A stretch of 64,000 nucleotides of DNA from Limnoperna fortunei (lineage: Eukaryota > Mollusca > Bivalvia > Mytilida > Modiolidae). The notes under the pieces were generated by a model, which saw nothing but the letters and a program-made list of their open reading frames with translations, was not told the origin of the DNA and made no database searches. Within the stretch, counting starts at the first letter, position 1. Every line of letters begins with the position of its first letter. The stretch lies in assembly GCA_944474755.1 (NCBI GenBank), contig OX104115.1:50399648-50463647 (forward strand), written 5' to 3'. Position numbers and translations under genes: made by a program. This document shows positions 22,421 to 34,212 of the stretch, piece by piece.

Positions 22421-24174
22421 TTTTTAGCCCAACTGACCCAAAGGGTCATGTGAGCTTTTGTTATCAATCTGCTTCCGTCGGGTCGTCGTCGTTGTCGGCA
22501 TCTGTAAACTTTTTACATTTTAATCTTCTTCTCTGAAACCACTTGGCCAATTGAAACCAAACATGGCCATAATGTTCATTGGATTACAAAGTTTGTGTTT
22601 TTTATTTTGATTGGTAAACCAATATGGCCACCACCTCCAGACTTAGTTTAACATTGGACCCTATGGGAAAAAAGTTTAAAAGGGCTTCTTCTCTGAAACC
22701 GTTTAACCAATCAAAACAAAACTTTCTAGCAATATTGTTTGGATGGTCCTCTGTAAAGTTTGTGTTTTTGATGGCAATTGGAAATTCAAAATGGCAGCCA
22801 CCACAGGACTTAGTTTAACATAGGACCCTATGGGAAAAAGTTTTAAAGGCTTCTTCTCTGAAACAGGTTAATCAATGGAAACAAAAACTTACTAGCAATA
22901 TTGTTTGGATGGTCCTCTATAAAGTTTGTGTTTTTATGGCAGTTGGAAATTCAAAATGGCTGCCACAGCAGGACTTAATTTAACATTGGACCCTATGGGA
23001 AAAAGTTTAAAAGGCTTCTTCTCTGAAACCGGTCAACCGATGGAAACAAAACTTACAAGCAATATTGTTTGGATGGTTCTCTATAAAGTTTGTGTTTTTA
23101 TCCCTATAGGAAATTCAAAATGGCCACCACCGCAGGACTTTGTTTAACATTGAACCCTATGGGAAAAAAGTTTAAAATGGCTTCTTCTCTGAAACTAGTT
23201 AACCAATCGAATCCAAACTTACTACCAATATTGTTTGTTTGGTCCTTTATAAAGTTAAGGTTTTTTATGCCTATTGGAAAATCAAAATTGATGCCACCGA
23301 AGGACTTAGTTTAACATAGGACCCTATGGGGAAAAGTTAAAAAAGGCGTCTTCTCTGAAACCGGTCAACCAATGTAAACAATACTTACTACCAATATTGT
23401 TTGGATGGTCCTCTATAAAGTTTATGTTTTTTTATGACAATTGAAAATTCAAAATGGCCACCAACGCAGAACGTAGTTTAACATAGGACCCTATGGGAAA
23501 AAAATTAAAAAGGCTTCTTCTCTGAAATCAGTTACCAATCGAAACAAAACTTACTAGCAATATTGTTTGGATGGTCCTCTATAAAGTTCATGTTTTTTAT
23601 CCCAATCCGAAATTCAAAATGGTCGCCACAGCAGGACTTGATTTAACATTGGACCCTATAAGAAAAAAGTTTAAAAGGGCTTCTTCTCTGAAACAGTTAA
23701 ACCAATCAAAACAAAACTTACTAGCAATATTGTTTGGATGGTCCTCTATAAAGTTTGTGTTTTTGATGGCAATTGGAAATTTGAAATGGCCACCACCGCA
23801 GGACTTAGTTTAACATAGGACCCTATGGGAAAAAGTTTTTAAAGGCTTCTTCTCTGAAACCGGTTAATCAATGGAAACAAAGAAAACTTACTAGCAATAT
23901 TGTTTGGATGGTACTCTATAAAGTTTATGTTTTTTATTGCAATTAGAAATTCAAAATGGCCACCACTGCCGCAGGACTTAGATTAACATGGGTCCCTATG
24001 GGAAAATTAAAAAAATCTTCTCTATACAACCGGTTAACCAATGGAAACAAAGCTTTCTAGTAATGTTGTTTGGATGGTCCTATTTTAAGCTTATTGAAAA
24101 TTAAAGGACTTACTTTAACATCATGGAAATGCCATCTTCATTGCCTATAAAATCAGGTGAGTGATACAGGCTCT
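22421..24174 (+). mobile_element. Helitron/HINE-like element, family A, copy 2
   Basis: Starts TTTTTAGCCCAACTGACCCA four bases after copy 1 ends, in the same orientation, and holds about nine tandem units. Its 5' hairpin carries mismatches. Its 3' end stops at GTGATACAGGCTCT, so the right half of the terminal hairpin is lost. Units are more diverged than in the other copies, which suggests this is an older member. Confidence 0.8.
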
Positions 24175-24599
24175 CATTTGTAAAAAGAAAGAAAAAATAC
24201 TGAAGGACAGTGCATACCTGTATATGATCATGTTAACACATAATAGCCAACTTTTCAAAATTAGTTTGTTGTCCACTATAAACATTTTAGCTAAAACGAT
24301 AAGATTTCCTTGCAGGTGTTTATTGTATTATAGATTGAAGCATGAACTTTTTTGTTAATTTTCAAGTACATGTACAAACATTAGCCAACTTCAAAAAATG
24401 TGCATTATATGCAAAACTAACTTACAATTGGGTGTATACAGCTTTTGCTGAATACTTTTCAGTGTAACAATTATTATTCTGGACAATAAAATGGGACTTC
24501 TTTAACATGTTTCATTGTATTGCATTGCTTTTCTGCATGATTTGTTATGTTGTTTTATTAGTAGTTTTGCATGGATCTTTTTGTTTGTTGTTTTGTCAG

Positions 24600-24926
24600 A
24601 GTTGGAAGGAAAAGAAACAGCACACATCAATACAGAAGCAGAAAGTGAAAGTAAAAATGAAGAGACAAGTCATTCACAAACTCCTGCAAATATTAAACCA
24701 CAAAGTGAAAGTGAAAATACTGAATATTGTAATGAAATAAACACATTACAACATATTTCATTCAAAGATCATATACATTTACAAAGTGATGATCATTTAA
24801 ACTCTGTATCAAACAGTGTGTTAGATTCTAAGAGTAAAAAGGTTGTTACATCTACTCCAAATCCTAAACATAGACCTCGGTATGATAGTATGGAAGAACC
24901 AGATTTTGAAGAAGATAAAATATTTG
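24600..24926 (+). CDS. JIP3: JIP3/4 exon 6: acidic linker
   Basis: Follows a pyrimidine-rich tract ending TTTTGTCAG; a second AG two bases later (CAGAG) would start the exon at 24602 in phase 0. Encodes LEGKETAHINTEAESESKNE and about 90 further residues rich in Glu, Ser and Asn, ending RYDSMEEPDFEEDKIFG. This linker is poorly conserved across the family, and recognition rests on position, frame and splice sites. The donor is TTTG|GTGAGT, phase 1, fully compatible with exon 7. Confidence 0.85.
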
Positions 24927-26785
24927 GTGAGTTTGGTGTAATAGTTGTGGAATAATTTACCCTTAAACAAAGTCTATTTTAAAAACTCCTAGTTAGTTAA
25001 ATCCTATATAGATATCCTGCAGTTTGTAGGTTAATTGTCTGATTATCTGGGTTTGTTCCAGAAAATAAAAGACGGGGCAATTTTATATCCACCATTACCT
25101 ACAAACTTTATAATTTTATATACCATTATCTTAATGAAAACAAATATATGTGAACCTTTTAGAGCTGTTTGGAAACATAGTATTTTTTGGAACAGCCTTT
25201 ATTTTTGGTGCATCCCAATGACATTCCAGGATTAAAAAATACATGACATTCAGATGATCTTTTTATCCTGAAATGTATATGTACTAATTTTCTTTGCTAT
25301 TAAACAGGAGAGAAAATTTTGGTAATTTTGCCTTTCTTTTTTAAAGCTAGTACAAAAAATTATATGTGTATCATCAATATACATGTAAATGAAGTATATA
25401 ATTGAACCAGATAATTGTGATATTTTGCACATGTATTGTCACATGCCACAGATAATAACATGGTATTACATGTACTGGTACACTCTTCACTTGATTTTTA
25501 TAATCATATATGCACAATCATCTGTAATCAGACAATATGTGTGATATGCAACAAAATACCACCATACACTGTACAGAATTATTTTCTAAACAATTACTTT
25601 GTTGTTTTCTCACATGCTTGCATTTGATGGTACTGTAATCTGGTAAGTAAAAACTGTTTCAGGAAAATATATTCTCCCTCCTCCCCCAAACCTTTGGAAG
25701 ACAGGCACTTTTAATATTTAAATGATGTCATTTTGTTTCTTAGCTATGTAATATTGACTTATTCATTTATTTGGGAGTAGGGACATATAATATTTTCTGG
25801 AACAAACCTAAGTAAAGCTAAACACATTCTAGCCAATTAATTAATTTATCATTTTGGTGTACAATATCATTGAAATTAAAGTTTAATTCAGAATTTGTCA
25901 CATTTTTAGATGTTATTATTTCATTGCCTTGACATTTGTTTCTAGCACTTATCTTACCATCATCTAGTTTTGTGTTTCTCAGAAGTTCACAAGTTTGTAG
26001 CCTACAATTTTGCCTGTCTTTGTACATGATAAAAACTTATAAATTTGTTAATTTAAGACAAAAGTAAGTTTGTTTACACAAACAGGTATTATTATATCCC
26101 CACAAACTTGTTTGAGGGGGGTGGTATATTGGAATCACTCTGTCTGTCTGTCTGTCCAACTGTTTGTCTGTCCGATTTGTTTGACAGATTTTGATGAAAC
26201 TTTACATTAAGGAAGTACATCATATGCAGATGTGCATGAAGAATTTTTGTCGCTGTCGGATATTATGTATTCAAGGGAGATAATTGGACTTAGACTTTTT
26301 AAATATAGTATTCAATGTGAGACCCCGTAAACGCAACTCCTCCTAAACCGTTTGACATGTTTTGATGAAACTTTACATTAAGGAAGTACATCATATGTAG
26401 ATGTACATGAAAAATTTTCGTTGCTGTATGATATTTAGAGAGATAATTGGACTGAGACTTTTTAAAAATAGTATTCAGTGTGAGACCTCGTAAGAGCAAC
26501 TCCTCCTAAACTGTTTGACAGATTTAAATGAAACTTTGCATGAAGGAAGTACATCATATGTAGATGTGCATGAAGAATTTTCGTCGCTGTTGGATATTAT
26601 TCAGGGGAGATGAGATAATTGAGATAATTGGACTTGAAGCCAAGCGGGGGTATCACTTTGTGAGTGTGCTCAGGGTCCACACTTGTTTTATTTATTATTT
26701 ACAGGGACTTATCTATTAGACTATTATATTTGTACAGTGTACTTATGTTTGTATAACAGTAATTGTACCATTTGTAACCTTACAG
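24927..26785 (+). other. JIP intron 6
   Basis: AT-rich. Nothing is recognised from 24930 to 26085. A family B tandem-repeat element fills 26088-26690 and ends about 95 bp before exon 7. Confidence 0.75.
26088..26690 (+). mobile_element. Helitron/HINE-like element, family B
   Basis: Begins with the imperfect hairpin ATATCCCCACAAACTTGTTT-GAGGGGGGTGGTAT, followed by a CTGT/CTGTC microsatellite. Three tandem units (GTTTGACA at 26179, 26350 and 26513; periods 171 and 163) follow. It ends GCGGGGGTATCAC...GGGTCCACACTTGTTTTA. The 3' GGGGGTAT is the inverse of the 5' ATACCCC-like start. Confidence 0.7.
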
Positions 26786-26894
26786 GTTTGGACCATACTT
26801 TGGCTCATATAGTTGCTACAACACCAGAATTACAAGAACTAGAAGAATCTTCAAGTAGTCACATTAGTACAAATAACAGTTTGAAAAATATGCA
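26786..26894 (+). CDS. JIP3: JIP3/4 exon 7
   Basis: Acceptor TGTAACCTTACAG. Encodes GLDHTLAHIVATTPELQELE then ESSSSHISTNNSLKNM. It resembles the conserved STPEL block of the JIP3/4 linker. The donor ATGCA|GTAAGT is a perfect consensus, phase 2. Confidence 0.92.
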
Positions 26895-27572
26895 GTAAGT
26901 ATTGTTTAGTACTATATATAATGGCTAGTCCAGAAGTAATTATATGGGGGGGGGGGGGGGGTCAGATAGTATAGAATGGTACATGCATAACATTTTAATT
27001 GATTGTTCTGTAAATCAGCACCAGTAATATTTCATAAGTGCTTGTGACCTCCTAATTTGGCTGTTTCTGGTATACTGTTGGGGTTACTATGCTATTTATA
27101 GTCTTATTTATCCCATGCAATAAACCACCTTTAGGTATGATGTTTATGTTTGTTTGTTTGTTTGATGGTGTTTAATGCCACTTTCAGCAATTTTTCAGCT
27201 ATATCATGGCGTCCAGTTTTTATTGGAGGAGGAAAAGCCAGAGTACCCAGAGAAAACCCCGACCTGCGGTAGGAAAACTGGCAATCCTTGTCAATTAAGC
27301 CTGCAGTGAGAACCGAACCCGCAATCTCAGTGTTGACAGACCACGTGATCAATAGTTGATGAACTACCTTGACCACTCTGCCACCGATGCCCTGGTATGA
27401 TGTTTAAAAGTCAGAAATCACATGAAATGTGTATTGGATTCCTATGTTAAAACAAACAAGTTAATTTTCAAGCTGATGCCATCCAAAATTTTGCAATCTT
27501 TTGGTTTCTAAAACTGACAATGTTGTACTAATTTTATATTTTATGAATAAAGAATGTATTGTTACATTGTAG
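26895..27572 (+). other. JIP intron 7
   Basis: Contains a G17 run near 26946 and a full SINE at 27147-27393. The remainder is plain AT-rich sequence. Confidence 0.8.
27147..27393 (-). mobile_element. tRNA-derived SINE with 13-bp TSD
   Basis: On the minus strand it starts AGGGCATCGGTGGCAGAGTG (A-box-like TGGCAGAGTGG) and has a B-box-like GGGTTCGGTTCTC. It continues through the core with TTTTCTCTGGGTACTCTGG, AATAAAAACTGG and GCTGAAAGTGGCATTAAACA, and ends in a (CAAA)n tail. The 13-bp duplication GGTATGATGTTTA flanks it at 27134-27146 and 27394-27406. The core recurs, truncated, at five or more other places in the window. The 81-residue minus-strand frame over it is not a gene. Confidence 0.92.
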
Positions 27573-27658
27573 TCGGAACAATGATTCTATATTTGATGAG
27601 TTAACCTGTCAAGATGCAGATATAATTGGTGATGTAGATTTTGGGGCTGACATCACAG
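27573..27658 (+). CDS. JIP3: JIP3/4 exon 8
   Basis: Acceptor GTTACATTGTAG. Encodes H then RNNDSIFDELTCQDADIIGD and VDFGADIT. It matches [28 protein letters not shown] of JIP4, the conserved block just before leucine zipper II. The donor is CACAG|GTAAAC, phase 1, and can join exon 9, 10, 11 or 12. Confidence 0.94.
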
Positions 27659-28067
27659 GTAAACACCAAGATTATTCAATTCTTATTATCAGGAATGTAT
27701 AACTGTAATGAGTATTGTTAGAATTATTTTAATTTAAAAAATTAAAATCTGTTACTTGTAGACATTATTAATGTTCATGGTTATAGATTGGAAAAAAAGA
27801 TTAATATTTTTGTCAGCAAAAGCTGTTTAATTGATTCTGATAACTTAACAATAAAGTTAGTCAGGAATATTTCACTTATTGTACATGTATTTGTTATAGC
27901 AGTTCAGTACATGTACACCACAATATCTAGCTTATATCTAGTTGTTACAGCTTTTATTGATACATGTACTTTCATATTGATAATAATGTTAGATATCTAT
28001 CTAAGAAAACAAACAATTTACTGATAGTGTATAATTTTCAATAAATGTAATACTTTTGTAAATTAAG

Positions 28068-28103
28068 GAAGAGAAGTTAACCCTGGTGATTATGCCTCGT
28101 CAG
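28068..28103 (+). CDS. JIP3: JIP3/4 candidate cassette exon 9 (36 nt)
   Basis: Flanked by TAAATTAAG and CAG|GTAACA. It adds 12 codons (GREVNPGDYASS) in phase 1-1, so it can be skipped without changing frame between exon 8 and exon 12. The acceptor has a weak pyrimidine tract, as expected for a regulated exon. Codons read cleanly and sit exactly in frame, but I have no expression data and the peptide is not one I recognise. Confidence 0.6.
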
Positions 28104-28543
28104 GTAACATACTAACATTTAGCCATGTATATGTGTGTATCCAAGTGTCTTGCATGTTTCTTTTATTTGTAGCCATTTTCTGTAAACAATATTTTAGTTT
28201 TCTAGTAATATTAAACCATTTGGTTTTTTTTTCTCTTGATAAAAATTCAACATTATAATGGTTAAATAAGATAAATCTAAACTTAGTTTTGTCCATTGAA
28301 TTAATGAAATTGAGCACTTAATTGTTCAGCTAAGATGTTACTGATTTGTTTGGTTTTTTTAATCTGACTTAACAAATTAAACTACTGACTTCATGCAAGG
28401 CAATATCTATTAACTATATATTGACATTTTCTTCACTATCAATCTTAAACACAGAGTTTTTAGTTTTCATTTAGATTTTGTTCTAGGAGGCATAAACAAT
28501 TTTATAAAAGAAAAACTGTTTCACTTTTAATTACTTTCGGCAG

Positions 28544-29757
28544 CAGGGATTTTCCTGCCTTTATTTTGGGGCCGATATTCGGCCCCATTCCCAATGGCAA
28601 AAACCCATATTTTTTCCCAATTATGAGAGTGAAAATTCCCAATTCAGGAGGTTTTGTAATCCGGTTTCTAAAAATAAATTCAATCACGCTAAGCCGAAAT
28701 ATTACAAACAAAATCAAAACCTGATTACTTCCCGAACATTGGTTTATAATTACTGTTCCCGGTATCTTTAGTCATAACGGCAACCAGTTTTATATTAGAG
28801 TTGCTTGTTTTATACCAAATGCAGATTCAGGTATGATGTAAAAAAACCTGATATTTGGTAAGTCGCGGAACTTTGTTCAATAATACGAAAGATAATTGTA
28901 TGCCGCAAATACGACAAATTACTTTATTTTTACGATGTTCAGTAATATGGGCTGTTTTTTGGTTCAAATAGCTTTGTCTAGAAAAGAGTAAGTCGGAGGA
29001 ATACATTTGGAATGAAGCGTGACCCTGCATTAACGTTCAAAAATGGCATTGCGCGAAATACTACCGAAGTGAAACGACGACGTATTGCATCAAAACTAGG
29101 AAATTTTGTTTTTACGAAATTAAATATTGACCAGAGCCTTTGTGAATAGAAAATCATAAGTTTCCTTGCACCTCTAGACCCATCCATTATCCATGTTATC
29201 GGCATTCAGCTGAACCTTCGCTACCAACCCTTGTCATTTATGACAAGGGTCGGTAGCGAAGGTTTGATTGAATGCCGATTAGCATACGAATCAGGGTAAA
29301 CTAAAATGCCAAGGCAATGCACATTTTTAGAGTTTTGTATATCTGATTTAGTTCTTATCCAGTCACTTATTAAGACCCCAGAACAAACGAGAGTGAAAGT
29401 AAAATCTGATGTTTGCAACTCAGTTTCTATTAAATTCCACCAAGATTCATGGAAATTTTTCTCTTTGAGTATGATGTCAGCACAGTTGGCTACATTTGTA
29501 AATTTTGATAACTTTTTCCAAAATATTTATGAAAACTGATTTGAATTTGTCGGTTTTCAGGTCACGCTTATAGATTCCATCATGTCACTCACGACTAATT
29601 ACATACAAGAAACATTTACGTTAAAAACATTGATGTTAAAAAGCAATGTTTTACTTTATTCATATCTAAGACTTTTCCCAATTGTGGAATTTACGTCGTA
29701 ATTTTCCCAATTAACAGGGGCCCAGGCCCCATTTGAAAAAAGGTAGGAAAATCCCTG
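28544..29757. mobile_element. hAT-like non-autonomous element, ~1.2 kb
   Basis: Left end CAGGGATTTTCCTGCCTTTA and right end (reverse complement) CAGGGATTTTCCTACCTTTT. Both are followed by GGGGCC runs and then TTTTCCCAATT-like blocks, so the similarity extends about 60 bp inward. No 8-bp duplication could be aligned. A long hairpin sits near its middle (29198-29279). Minus-strand frames inside are short and show no transposase motif I can identify. Confidence 0.7.
29198..29279. repeat. Long hairpin, ~40-bp arms
   Basis: ATCGGCATTCAGCTGAACCT...CCCTTGTCAT is followed after two bases by ATGACAAGGG...GAATGCCGAT. The arms differ at only a few positions. The structure lies inside the hAT-like element at 28544-29757 and could be a nested fold-back insertion. 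Confidence 0.85.
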
Positions 29758-29960
29758 CAGGTATGTGACAGGACTACATAGCCCCCAGTGATATCAATCA
29801 TTTCTTGTCTTTATTATGTAAGAAGTAAAGATAATTCCAAGATGGCTTCAACTTTAGGATACAATTATATACAGGATTTAGGCAAAAAGTATGATATATT
29901 AACTTTTGACCTTAAATAGTACAAAGTTCTCATCACTAGTGAAAATGTGGTTCTCCTCTG

Positions 29961-31369
29961 TTTTTAGCTCACCTGACCCAAAGGGTCATGTGAGCTATTG
30001 TTATCACTTTGCGTCCGTCGGCGGCGGCGGCAGCGTCTGTAAACTTTTTACATTTTAATCTTCTTCTCTGAAACCACTTGGCCAATTGAAACCAAACTTG
30101 GCCATAATGTTCATTGGATGGACCTTTACAAAGTTTGTGTTTTTTATTTTGATTGGTAAACCAATATGGCCGCCACCTCAAGACTTAGTTTAACATAGGA
30201 CCCTATGGGAAAAAAGTTAAAAAGGGCTTCTTCTCTGAAACCGTTTAACCAATCAAAACAAAACTTACTAGCAATATTGTTTGGATGGTCCTCTATAAAG
30301 TTTGTGTTTTTGATGGGATGCAGGACTTAGTTTAACATAGAACCCTATGGGAAAAAGTTTTAAAAGGCTTCTTCTCTGAAACCGGTTAATCAATGGAAAC
30401 AAAAACTTACTAGCAATATTGTTTGGATGATCCTCTATAAAGTTTGTGTTTTTTATGGCAATTGGAAATTCAAAATGGCTGCCACCGCAGGACTTAATTT
30501 AACATAGGACCCAATGGAAAAAGTTTGAAAGGCTTCTTTTCTGAAACCGGTCAACCAATGGAAAGAAAACTTACTAGCAATATTGTTTGGATGGTCCTCT
30601 ATAAAGTTAATGTTTTTTATCCCAATCGGAAATTCAAAATGGCCACCACCGCAGGACTTGGTTTAACATTCGACCCTATGAGAAAAAAGTTTAAAAGGGC
30701 TTCATCTCTGAAACCGTTTAACCAATCAAAACAAAACTTACTAGCAATACTGTTTGGATGGTCCTCTATAAAGTTTATGTTTTTTATGGCAATTGGAAAT
30801 TCAAAATGGCCGCTACCGCAGGACTTAGTTTAACATGGGACCCTATGGGAAAAAGTTTTTAAAGGCTTTTTCTCTGTAACCGGTTAATCAATGGAAACAA
30901 AAACTTACTAGCAATATTGTTTGGATGGTCCTCTATAAAGTTTGTTTTTTTATGGCAATTGGAAATTCAAAATGGCCGCTACCGCAGGACTTAGTTTAAC
31001 ATAGGACCCTAGGGGAAAAAGCTTTTAAAGGCTTCTTCTCTGAAACCGGTTAATAAATGGAAACAAAAACTTACTAGCAATATTGTTTGGATGGTCCTTT
31101 ATAAAGTTTATGTTTTTTATGGCAATTGGAAATTCAAAATGGCCGCCACCACCGCAGGACTTAGTTTAACATAGGACCCAATGGCAAATAAAAAAAATCT
31201 TCTCTATACAACGGGTTAACCAATGAAGCAAAGCTTTCTAGTAATATTGTTTGGATGGTCCTATTTAAAGTTTATTGAAAATTACAGGACTTACTTTAAC
31301 ATCAGGGAAATGCCATCTTCATTGCCTATAAAATCAGGTGAGCGATACAGGCTCTTAAGAGCCTCTGGT
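29961..31369 (+). mobile_element. Helitron/HINE-like element, family A, copy 3
   Basis: Has the 5' hairpin, GGC-rich microsatellite, seven ~166-bp units (the second shortened by about 25 bp at TTGATGGGATGCAGGACT) and the 3' hairpin GGCTCTTAAGAGCC followed by TCTGGT. Same orientation as the gene, like every family A copy here. Confidence 0.85.
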
Positions 31370-31499
31370 TTTTTAAAATAATAACTTCATAAACAGAAAT
31401 GATATTGTCATAAACAAAACAATTTCCATTTAATACATCTTCAAGTCATGACCGTAAAATTTCATTTCACAAATTTACTGCTTTTTAAAGTTAGAGAAA

Positions 31500-31650
31500 T
31501 AGACTCTTACATTAGTAGTCTTGGATTTTAGAATTTCTCCAGTCTAGATAGTTAAATTATTCTGTGTTTAAATATCTCAATTGTAGATATCAGATAATCC
31601 ATTTGTACCGATGTAAGATCTTATATTTCCCCTCAATTTTTTGAAAGCAG
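31500..31650. repeat. Fold-back MITE relic
   Basis: Contains TTTCTCCAGTCTAGATAGTT-AAATTAT and GATATCAGATAATCCATTTG with CCGATGTAAGATCTTA. The same blocks occur at 40250-40430, where the inverted arms are clearer. Confidence 0.45.
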
Positions 31651-31829
31651 ATCATTTTTAACTTTCACTAATATAAAAAAACAACTTAAAAATATTTATT
31701 TGCTATAAGTGATATGACATAAGAAAAAATTGTCTTCCTTTTTAGAAAATTCTAAAATGCAAATGTAGACAACTTTAGTGATCTGACTGAACAAGAAACA
31801 TGATTAACTTTCACTTTTTTATTATTTAT

Positions 31830-33300
31830 TTTTAGCTCACCTGACCTGAAGGGTCATGTGAGCTATTGCCATCACTTGGCGTCCGTCGTCGTCGTTAACT
31901 TTTCTTCAAAAATCTTCTCCAAAACCACAGAAGGGATTGCTTTGAAACTTTGCACACATCATCAGTAAAATGTCCTCTACCAAGTTAGCCCAAATCATGG
32001 CCTCAGACCAACCAACATGGCCGCCATGGCTAAAAATAGAACAGGGGGTCAAAATACAGTTTTTTGCTTATAGTTCAAAAAGTACAACAGATACAGGAAA
32101 ACAGAACAGACCTTACTTCTTCAGCATCTAAAGCTCTACAAAACACTCCATTGGGTCAAAGTTGTATGATGACTCCTTGTAGGAGTTATTGCCCTTTAAT
32201 TGTCAAAATTGATGATTTTTGCCATTTTTGCCTCAAAATCTTGAAAATTATTAGAACTAGAGAAAAAGATAGCATTGCTTAATTGTTCTGCTCTATGAGG
32301 GCTACAAAAATGACTCAAGGGTCAAGATTGTCTGATTAACCGTTTAAGAGTTATTCCCCTTGAACTGTTTTGTTTAATCGGTTTTAATTGATGTTTTTAA
32401 ATCTTCTCCTCTGAAACAACTGAAAGTACTGCTTTGAAACTTTGTACACATCATCCGTCAAATGTCCTCAACCTAGTTTGTACCAACCATGGCTGCAGAT
32501 TAACCAATATGGCCACCATGGCTAAAAGTAAGACGAAATGGGGGGGGGGGTAAAATACAGTTTTTGGCATATATTTAAAAAAGTGTAACAGATACAGGAA
32601 AACCGAAGAGACATGCCTTCATCTGCATCAAAAGCTCTACGAAACACTCCATTGGGTTGAAGCTGTATGATGACTCCTTATAGGAGTTATTGCCCTTTAA
32701 TTGTCCAAATTTATTATTTTTGACATTTTTGCCTCAAAATCTTAAAAATTATTAGAACTAGAGAAAAAGTTAGCATTGCTTAATTGTTCTGCTCTATGAG
32801 GGCTACAAAAATGACTTAGGATCAAGATTGTCTGATGAACTGTTTAGGAATTATTCTCCTTGAACATTTTTTTAATCAATTTTACTTGATTTTAAAAAAT
32901 CTTCTCATCTTTAACCAATGAAAGGACTGCTTTGAAACATTGCACACATCATCTTAAGGACGTCCTCTACCAAAATTGTGCAAATCATGGTTCCTGACTA
33001 CCTACATAGCTACGTTGGCTTAAAATAGAAAAAATGAAAAAAGGGGAGGGTGGGAGTCGAGACAGTTTTCGACTGATAGTTAAAAAAGTATAACAGGTAC
33101 AGCAAATTTGAAGTGAACCTCCCTTCTCCCTTAAGCATCAAAAGCTCCTTCTTATAGGAGTTATTTCCTTTAAAAGGTCAAAATTAATGATTTTTGTAGA
33201 AGTGTTGGGCAATTCCTTGTAGCAATGAAAAGCTGGATAAAAAAGGGTTGTTTGGTTTCAGGTTCAGGTGAGCGATACAGGCTCCTGGGAGCCTCTAGTT
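31830..33300 (+). mobile_element. Helitron/HINE-like element A' with ~490-bp units
   Basis: Its termini are those of family A (AGCTCACCTGACCTGAAGGG...; GGTGAGCGATACAGGCTCC-TGGGAGCCTCTAG), but the body is different: three tandem units of about 490 bp, each opening AATCTTCTCC/ATC and containing ACTGCTTTGAAACTTTG and CACACATCATC. The third unit is truncated. The 3' end CTAG followed by T is the classical Helitron CTRR-T terminus. Confidence 0.8.
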
Positions 33301-34170
33301 TTAAGATATAAGCACTGTTCCATTAAAACATACAAGACACCACAGAAAAGAACTTGCTGCAGTTAATGTGCAGTTCAAAATTTCCCCTAATACTGAGAGA
33401 TAAAAACTTGAATCTGTCCAAATTGTTTAGTGTTTTCCAGATGTTATAACCTGATTACTCAGAAGGAACTGACCTAAATAAAAATATATATTGTACATAT
33501 TCTGTTATAAAATCACACACACTGCAAGTGTTATATGATTTGGGTCTCACCATACTTAACACAAGTAAATTTGTACTGATAACAAATACTAGATTGCATT
33601 AGGAGTAGATATGTGCATTTTGAAATATTATATGTGTACAAGGTAGTCTCCTTTCCTTCTAAATCTTGTCTGTTTGAAGCTTATTATAGATTCTTAACTC
33701 TGCTAATATTATAAATAATTGATTTAAGAATACTAAATATATAAACTTTGCCTATTTATACATGAACTTTTAATTCAACACAATGACACTACAACAATAC
33801 TTGTCTTTCAGTTTGAAATTCCCCCAAAATAACATTAATACACGTATAATAATCCATGGTTTTTGTATCTCCTACATTTTGGTGGATTATTTTTTCGTGT
33901 TGAGGGATTCTTCAGAACTTTTTTAGATTTAACAAAAAAAGGGGTTTTTTTTAAATCTTGCTGAAGTAATAAGTATTTTAGCAGTTATAGGAACACTCGA
34001 TCTCATGGATTATAAATTTTTATTTAATTTCTCAGTTTTCTATATGGCTTCATGTTTACAACAAAACCTAACATAAATTAAAGCAGAAAACTTCTGACAG
34101 ACAGATTGTATCTCCTGAATGTTGTGCATTTTGTGTTTGCATGTTTTTTATGTTGTTTATTTTTGTGTAG

Positions 34171-34212
34171 ATAGTGAAAATGAAGATGACCAGAATGAAA
34201 GACGATCTACTG
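34171..34212 (+). CDS. JIP3: JIP3/4 candidate cassette exon 10 (42 nt)
   Basis: Acceptor TATTTTTGTGTAG and donor CTACTG|GTACGA. Encodes DSENEDDQNERRST plus the split Gly codon, phase 1-1, length a multiple of three. The peptide is acidic with a basic Arg-Arg pair and would insert just before leucine zipper II. It is compatible in frame with exons 8, 9, 11 and 12. Confidence 0.65.

Larger units (their letters stand above)
17603..24599 (+). other. JIP intron 5 (7.0 kb)
   Basis: Holds a pogo/mariner-like element (18399-19291) and two head-to-tail copies of the Helitron-like family A (20649-22417 and 22421-24174). The rest (17610-18390, 19300-20640, 24180-24590) is AT-rich without recognisable features. 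I looked for an additional exon of phase 2-1 to reconcile exons 5 and 6 and found none that is convincing. Confidence 0.7.
28104..34170 (+). other. JIP intron 9 (6.1 kb)
   Basis: Holds the hAT-like element (28544-29757), family A copy 3 (29961-31369), a fold-back MITE relic near 31500-31650, and the 490-bp-unit member A' (31830-33300). From 33305 to 34165 it is AT-rich without recognised features. Confidence 0.75.

Noticed and set aside
21230..23813. Many 60-106-residue open frames starting MGKSLKGFFSE or containing LLAILFGWSS in family A copies
   Set aside because: They are translations of the ~166-bp tandem unit. They repeat the same peptide in each unit, shift frame because the unit is not a multiple of three, and recur in every copy.
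27131..27376. 81-residue minus-strand open frame
   Set aside because: It is the SINE itself, as shown by the A/B-box-like motifs, tail and 13-bp duplication.
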